Assembly: GCA_946624005.1 (NCBI GenBank)
Contig: CAMORS010000016.1
Location: 1-42,942 of the forward strand
Origin: an uncultured Prevotella sp.
GTDB lineage: Bacteria > Bacteroidota > Bacteroidia > Bacteroidales > Bacteroidaceae
DNA: 42,942 bases
Direction of reading: 5' to 3'
Of the stretch, positions 39,246 to 42,942 are shown piece after piece; position 1 is the stretch's first letter, and each line of letters opens with the position of its first letter. Below the pieces are notes generated by a model that was not told the origin of the DNA, searched no databases, and worked only from the letters and a program-made list of their open reading frames with translations. The position numbers were made by a program, and so were the translations under genes.

Positions 39246-41344
39246 TGCTGGACATTCTTGAACAAGATATCAAATATGTACCGGGGGTCGGACCTCATCG
39301 GAAAGAAATCCTGGAGCGGGAGCTGAACATCCATACGTTTGGCGACCTGCTGGAGTATTATCCCTACAAATATATCGACCGCAGCCGCATCTACACCATC
39401 AGCGAGCTGTCGGGAGAGATGCCCTACGTCCAGCTGAAGGGGCATATCCTCAGCTTCGAGGAGTTTGAGCAAGGAACGCGCAAGAAGCGCATCGTAGCCC
39501 ACTTCACCGATGGCACGGGCATCGCCGACCTCGTCTGGTTTGTCCGGGCACAACAGCTCACGAAAGACCTGAAGGTGAACACCGACTATGTCGTCTTCGG
39601 CAAGCCCACCATCTATGGCGGACGCTACCAGCTGGCCCACCCTGAGATAGAGAAGGCGTCGGAGGTGCAGCTCTCTGAGATGGGCATGCAGCCGCACTAC
39701 AACACGACGGAAAAGATGAAGAAGATGGGGCTCACCTCGCGCACCATCGAGCGCATCACGAAGAGCCTGCTCGAACGTATCAACACACCGCTGCCCGAGA
39801 CGCTCCCGCCCTTCATCGTCAACCGCCTCCACCTGGTGTCGCGCGACACAGCCCTACGCCACGTCCACTACCCCAAGACGGCCGACGAGATGAGCCATGC
39901 CCGCCAGCGACTGAAGTTCGAAGAGCTGTTCTATGTTCAGCTGAATACATTAAGGTATGCCAGCGACCAACGACGCAAGTATCGGGGCTATGTCTTCAGC
40001 CGCGTGGGCGACATCTTCAACACCTTCTACCGCGACCACCTGCCCTTCCCGCTGACGGGGGCGCAGAAGCGCGTCATCCGTGAGATACGTGCCGACATGG
40101 GCAGCGGACGGCAGATGAACCGTCTGTTGCAGGGCGACGTGGGCTCAGGAAAGACGCTCGTGGCCCTAATGTCGATGCTCATCGCCCTCGACAACGGCTA
40201 TCAGGCCTGCATCATGGCTCCTACGGAGATTCTTGCCGAACAGCATCTCACCACCATCCGTGACTTTCTTGGCGACATGCCCATTCGTGTGGAGTTGCTC
40301 ACGGGCATCGTCAAAGGAAAGAAACGGCGCGAGGTGCTGCAGGGAATCGCCGACGGCACGGTGCAGATTCTCGTCGGCACACACGCCGTGATAGAGGATA
40401 CGGTGCAGTTCCTGCGGCTGGGGTTTGTCGTTGTCGACGAGCAGCACCGCTTCGGTGTGGCGCAGCGTGCCAAGCTCTGGAGCAAGAGCCAGAACCCGCC
40501 TCATGTGCTCGTCATGACAGCAACACCCATCCCCCGTACATTGGCGATGACCATCTACGGCGACCTCGATGTCAGCGTCATCGACGAACTGCCGCCAGGA
40601 CGTAAGCCCGTCGTCACCCTGCATAAATACGACAACCAGATGACGTCGCTCTACCAAGGCATCCGTCAGCAGATTCGACAGGGCCGACAGGTGTATATCG
40701 TGTTCCCCCTCATCAAGGAGAGCGAGAAAATCGACCTGAAGAACCTCGAGGATGGTTTCGAAGCTCTGCGGCAGGCTTTCCCAGAGTTCCGCATGAGCAA
40801 GGTACACGGCAAGATGAAACCCGCTGACAAGGATGAAGAGATGCAGCGCTTCGTGGCTGGCGAGACACAGATACTGGTGGCCACGACGGTCATCGAGGTG
40901 GGTGTCAACGTACCCAACGCCTCGGTCATGGTCATCCTCGACGCACAGCGTTTCGGACTGTCGCAACTCCATCAGCTGCGCGGCAGGGTAGGGCGCGGCG
41001 CCGATCAGTCGTACTGCATCCTCGTCAGCAAGTACGAACTGAGCAACGAGACGCGGCGACGCCTCGACATCATGTGCGACACCAACGACGGCTTCCAGAT
41101 AGCCGAGGCCGACCTCAAGCTGCGAGGTCCCGGCGACCTTGAGGGAACGCAGCAGAGCGGTATGGCCTTCGACCTGAAGATAGCCGACATCGCCCGCGAC
41201 GGACAGCTCGTCCAGCTGGCCCGCGACGAGGCACAGCGCATCATTGACGACGACCCGGAATGTCAGAAAGCCGAATATCAGATGCTCTGGAACAGGCTGG
41301 CCGCATTGCGTAAAACAAATATAAACTGGGGGGCTATTTCATAA
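39245..41344 (+). CDS. recG: ATP-dependent DNA helicase RecG
   Basis: 699 residues, typical length. The N-terminal wedge/OB region starts ILEQDIKYVPGVGPHRKEIL, with YVQLKGHILSFEEF. The helicase motor has Walker A LLQGDVGSGKTLVAL (about 296-310), the DEQH box in VVVDEQHRFGV (about 397), MTATPIPRTLAM and TVIEVGVNVPNASVMVI. The C-terminus contains QLHQLRGRVGRG and the RecG-type GPGDLEGTQQSG. It remodels stalled replication forks and Holliday junctions. The start codon overlaps the ispD stop, so the genes are coupled. Confidence 0.97.
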   Translation: MLDILEQDIKYVPGVGPHRKEILERELNIHTFGDLLEYYPYKYIDRSRIYTISELSGEMPYVQLKGHILSFEEFEQGTRKKRIVAHFTDGTGIADLVWFVRAQQLTKDLKVNTDYVVFGKPTIYGGRYQLAHPEIEKASEVQLSEMGMQPHYNTTEKMKKMGLTSRTIERITKSLLERINTPLPETLPPFIVNRLHLVSRDTALRHVHYPKTADEMSHARQRLKFEELFYVQLNTLRYASDQRRKYRGYVFSRVGDIFNTFYRDHLPFPLTGAQKRVIREIRADMGSGRQMNRLLQGDVGSGKTLVALMSMLIALDNGYQACIMAPTEILAEQHLTTIRDFLGDMPIRVELLTGIVKGKKRREVLQGIADGTVQILVGTHAVIEDTVQFLRLGFVVVDEQHRFGVAQRAKLWSKSQNPPHVLVMTATPIPRTLAMTIYGDLDVSVIDELPPGRKPVVTLHKYDNQMTSLYQGIRQQIRQGRQVYIVFPLIKESEKIDLKNLEDGFEALRQAFPEFRMSKVHGKMKPADKDEEMQRFVAGETQILVATTVIEVGVNVPNASVMVILDAQRFGLSQLHQLRGRVGRGADQSYCILVSKYELSNETRRRLDIMCDTNDGFQIAEADLKLRGPGDLEGTQQSGMAFDLKIADIARDGQLVQLARDEAQRIIDDDPECQKAEYQMLWNRLAALRKTNINWGAIS

Positions 41345-41393
41345 AAAAAGATAATAAAAACAGCCCTTTCGCTTCTGTTTCAATATTTTATTG

Positions 41394-41401
41394 TACCTTT
41401 G
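41394..41401 (+). promoter_or_regulatory. -7 box of the LysM/M23 gene
   Basis: TACCTTTG, an exact TAnnTTTG match 23 bp before the start codon. No TTTG at the expected distance. Confidence 0.6.
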
Positions 41402-41424
41402 CAGCGATTTTTTCAACAACGATT

Positions 41425-42417
41425 ATGATATACAATAAAACGATAAAAGCCCTTGCACTGACCGCCTTGATGGCTCTCTCTTCTACACACATTCAAGCTC
41501 AGGACCTCCTGGCCCGCCAGGCTCCCGTAGACCGCAAGGCAACAAAAGTAGACACTTTCGCACTGAAATCAGTCATCGAACGCGAGCAGGCTAACTCTGC
41601 CGTAGCTCAGCTCTACACCGAATGGAACAACAAATACGCTCACCGCGCTACCGAACTGCCCGACTCGTTCCGCATCGACCTGCGCCACTTCTGCATGCCC
41701 ACGCCGAGCCGCGTCATCACCAGCAACTTCGGACGCCGCTGGGGACGTATGCACAAAGGACTTGACATCAAGGTATATACCGGCGACACCATCCGCGCTG
41801 CCTTCGACGGCAAGGTGCGTATGGCACAATACGAGGCCAATGGCTACGGCAACTACGTCGTCATCCGCCACAACAACGGCCTGGAGACTATCTACGGCCA
41901 CATGTCGAAACACCTCGTACGCGAGAACCAGGAGGTAAAGGCCGGTACGCCCATCGGACTGGGTGGTAACACCGGACGAAGCACGGGATCGCACCTCCAC
42001 TTCGAGACGCGTCTCTGTGGCGTAGCGCTCGATCCGGCTCTGATGTTCGACTTCAAGGCTCAGGACGTGACGGCCGACTTCTACACCTTCCGCAAGAAGG
42101 CCTCGCATGCCGGTCGCACTGTAGCCCAGCGCAACAACAAGACAACGCAGGCTAAGGAAACCACAGAGCAGCCAGAGGTTGCAGAGAACGAGCAGGCTTC
42201 CGTCAAGACCTCTCGCGAGGCGACTGTCCGCAATAACAAGCAGCAGCGCACCCGCGAGCAGCGCCGTCCGAAGCAGAAGAACTACACCGTGAAGAAGGGC
42301 GACACGCTCTATTCCATCGCTAAGCGCAGCGGCATGACCGTCGACCAGCTCTGCAAGATGAATGGCATCAAGAAGAACTCGAGCATCAAGCCCGGACAAG
42401 TCATCAAGCATTCGTAA
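41425..42417 (+). CDS. M23 metallopeptidase with C-terminal LysM domain
   Basis: 330 residues with a signal peptide (MIYNKTIKALALTALMALSS...IQAQ). The M23 zinc site is complete: HKGLD (His110, Asp114), YGHM (His159) and HLHF (His190, His192). A Lys/Arg/Gln-rich linker (about 215-285) leads to a LysM domain (NYTVKKGDTLYSIAKRSGM...PGQVIKH). It probably acts as a peptidoglycan endopeptidase or as a divisome-associated factor in the periplasm. A T-tract terminator follows 33 bp after the stop codon, so the gene is monocistronic. Confidence 0.95.
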   Translation: MIYNKTIKALALTALMALSSTHIQAQDLLARQAPVDRKATKVDTFALKSVIEREQANSAVAQLYTEWNNKYAHRATELPDSFRIDLRHFCMPTPSRVITSNFGRRWGRMHKGLDIKVYTGDTIRAAFDGKVRMAQYEANGYGNYVVIRHNNGLETIYGHMSKHLVRENQEVKAGTPIGLGGNTGRSTGSHLHFETRLCGVALDPALMFDFKAQDVTADFYTFRKKASHAGRTVAQRNNKTTQAKETTEQPEVAENEQASVKTSREATVRNNKQQRTREQRRPKQKNYTVKKGDTLYSIAKRSGMTVDQLCKMNGIKKNSSIKPGQVIKHS

Positions 42418-42450
42418 CGAATAAGCATCCATCGCTTCATACACATTATC

Positions 42451-42488
42451 ACAGCACTCAACCCCTCCAGGCTGAGTGCTGTTTGTTT
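42451..42488 (+). terminator. Rho-independent terminator of the M23 gene
   Basis: ACAGCACTCA and TGAGTGCTGT form a perfect 10-bp stem with a 12-nt loop, followed by TTGTTTT. Confidence 0.9.
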
Positions 42489-42506
42489 TCCCGCATTTGT
42501 ATTTGC

Positions 42507-42640
42507 GTAGGAGGTCACGCTTCCTAACGTGGACACCTGTCACCCATGCGCTAACGTAGGAGGTCACGCTTCCCAGCGTGACACCTGCCACAAGTACCAC
42601 TTATATGTTGTTGCGGGCGGAAACGCTGTTCCGCCCCTAC
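42507..42640. repeat. REP-like cluster with a second stem type
   Basis: Two forward elements of the main family at 42507-42530 (decayed loop and stem) and 42556-42579 (intact), 49 bp apart. They are followed by an inverted element with a different stem, GGGCGGAA (42615-42622) and TTCCGCCC (42629-42636), next to CTAC (42637-42640), which reads GTAG on the other strand. The spacer before it (CACTTATATGTTGTTGCG) matches the spacer of the main family. Confidence 0.8.
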
Positions 42641-42662
42641 GGTGGCGAGGCACGTGGGAACT

Positions 42663-42699
42663 CCTCCCCCTCGGGGAGGCTGGGAGGGGTGTCCCTCCC
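42663..42699. repeat. Two adjacent GC-rich hairpins
   Basis: CCTCCCC/GGGGAGG with a 3-nt loop (42663-42679) is followed by GGGAGGG/CCCTCCC with a 4-nt loop (42682-42699). They look like a short dispersed repeat or a structured transcript end; no gene is present. Confidence 0.55.
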
Positions 42700-42703
42700 C
42701 CCA

Positions 42704-42762
42704 CAAAAAGCTAAGATGCCCGCGCCGCCCCTCTTCTTGCGAGGAGCCAGCGCGGGCCATCT
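42704..42762 (-). terminator. Terminator for the minus-strand gene at the right edge
   Basis: AGAT plus GCCCGCGC pairs with GCGCGGGC plus ATCT (one bulged base). Read on the minus strand the hairpin is followed by TTAGCTTTTTG. It lies about 50 bp past the stop codon at 42810. Confidence 0.7.
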
Positions 42763-42809
42763 GCACTTACATCCTATAACATATGCTCAGAAATTGAAAA
42801 AGCCTGCAA

Positions 42810-42942
42810 TTATTTCACTGTAATCTTGCCCGCAAGGGATTCCTCACCCACCAGGGCGCGGAAATAGAAATCTTGCGTATTTCATATTCATTTCGTTTTT
42901 AGGTATAAGTGTGAATCATCAAGAACGGATGTCTCCTCAATA
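42810..42942 (-). pseudogene. 3' end of a minus-strand gene, frame broken by two TGA codons
   Basis: One minus-strand frame from the right edge reads IEETSVLDDSHLYLKTK, then TGA (42890-42888), one codon, a second TGA (42884-42882), then NTQDFYFRALVGEESLAGKITVK and TAA at 42812-42810. The last stretch looks like a protein C-terminus, and a terminator follows it. Either the gene ends at the first TGA and the rest is untranslated, or the tail has been cut off by mutation. Too little is visible to name the protein. Confidence 0.35.

Noticed and set aside
42663..42762. Structured non-coding RNA gene made of the GC-rich hairpins
   Set aside because: The last hairpin is better explained as a minus-strand terminator, and no promoter is seen for a separate RNA.

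Overview
The window reads as chromosomal DNA of a Bacteroidales bacterium, most likely Prevotella or a close relative (Segatella). The reasons are: promoters of the Bacteroidetes form TTTG-N19/20-TAnnTTTG; few Shine-Dalgarno sequences; a subtilase with a type IX secretion (T9SS) C-terminal domain; SusE/SusF-like binding modules; secreted proteins ending in the Prevotella-style tail YNLxGxR...NGxKVxxK; and a radical SAM/lipoprotein pair known from this order. No rRNA, tRNA, CRISPR array, prophage or complete insertion sequence was seen.

Layout. 1-5440: a very large repetitive surface protein that starts outside the window, then a two-gene unit (secreted protein plus a 58-residue KKYxKP peptide) between strong hairpins. 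5440-6900: a non-coding-rich stretch with a REP-like inverted pair, a 48-residue ORF with its own promoter, two minisatellites and an inverted-repeat-bounded AT-rich segment. 6900-11930: purL and a split chromate-transporter pair. 11940-12290: a cluster of REP-like hairpins. 12332-14944 (minus strand): glutaminase, lipoprotein and its radical SAM enzyme. 15129-17377 (minus): an ECF sigma factor, anti-sigma, small secreted protein and outer-membrane protein operon. 17660-20550: a RhuM-family protein and a MORN-GH25 lysozyme. 20700-28360: OmpA-like lipoprotein, M1 aminopeptidase, T9SS subtilase (with a broken small secreted gene behind it) and a GH53 endo-galactanase. 28460-37700 (minus): a MacAB-like efflux operon, a GntR-controlled ABC transporter with a clear operator, an ABC exporter and NAD kinase. 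37840-42420: DJ-1/PfpI protein, ispD, recG and a LysM/M23 peptidase. The right end has more REP-like hairpins, a terminator and the 3' end of a minus-strand gene.

Most genes are ordinary housekeeping or envelope functions. The unusual content is of two kinds. First, there is a poorly characterised gene system, the radical SAM enzyme with its cognate lipoprotein, along with a Bacteroidales-type KKYxKP micro-protein. Second, there is unusual repeat DNA. REP-like hairpins with a GTAG foot and compensatory stem changes lie at three loci. Two 22-bp arrays of unrelated sequence share the same design of a 17-bp dyad plus a 5-bp spacer. Degenerate 7-bp-phased arrays run through intergenic DNA and also in frame through the genes for PurL, the lysozyme, the subtilase and the galactanase.

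All calls are from reading the sequence. No database search was run, and family names are from memory of the families.
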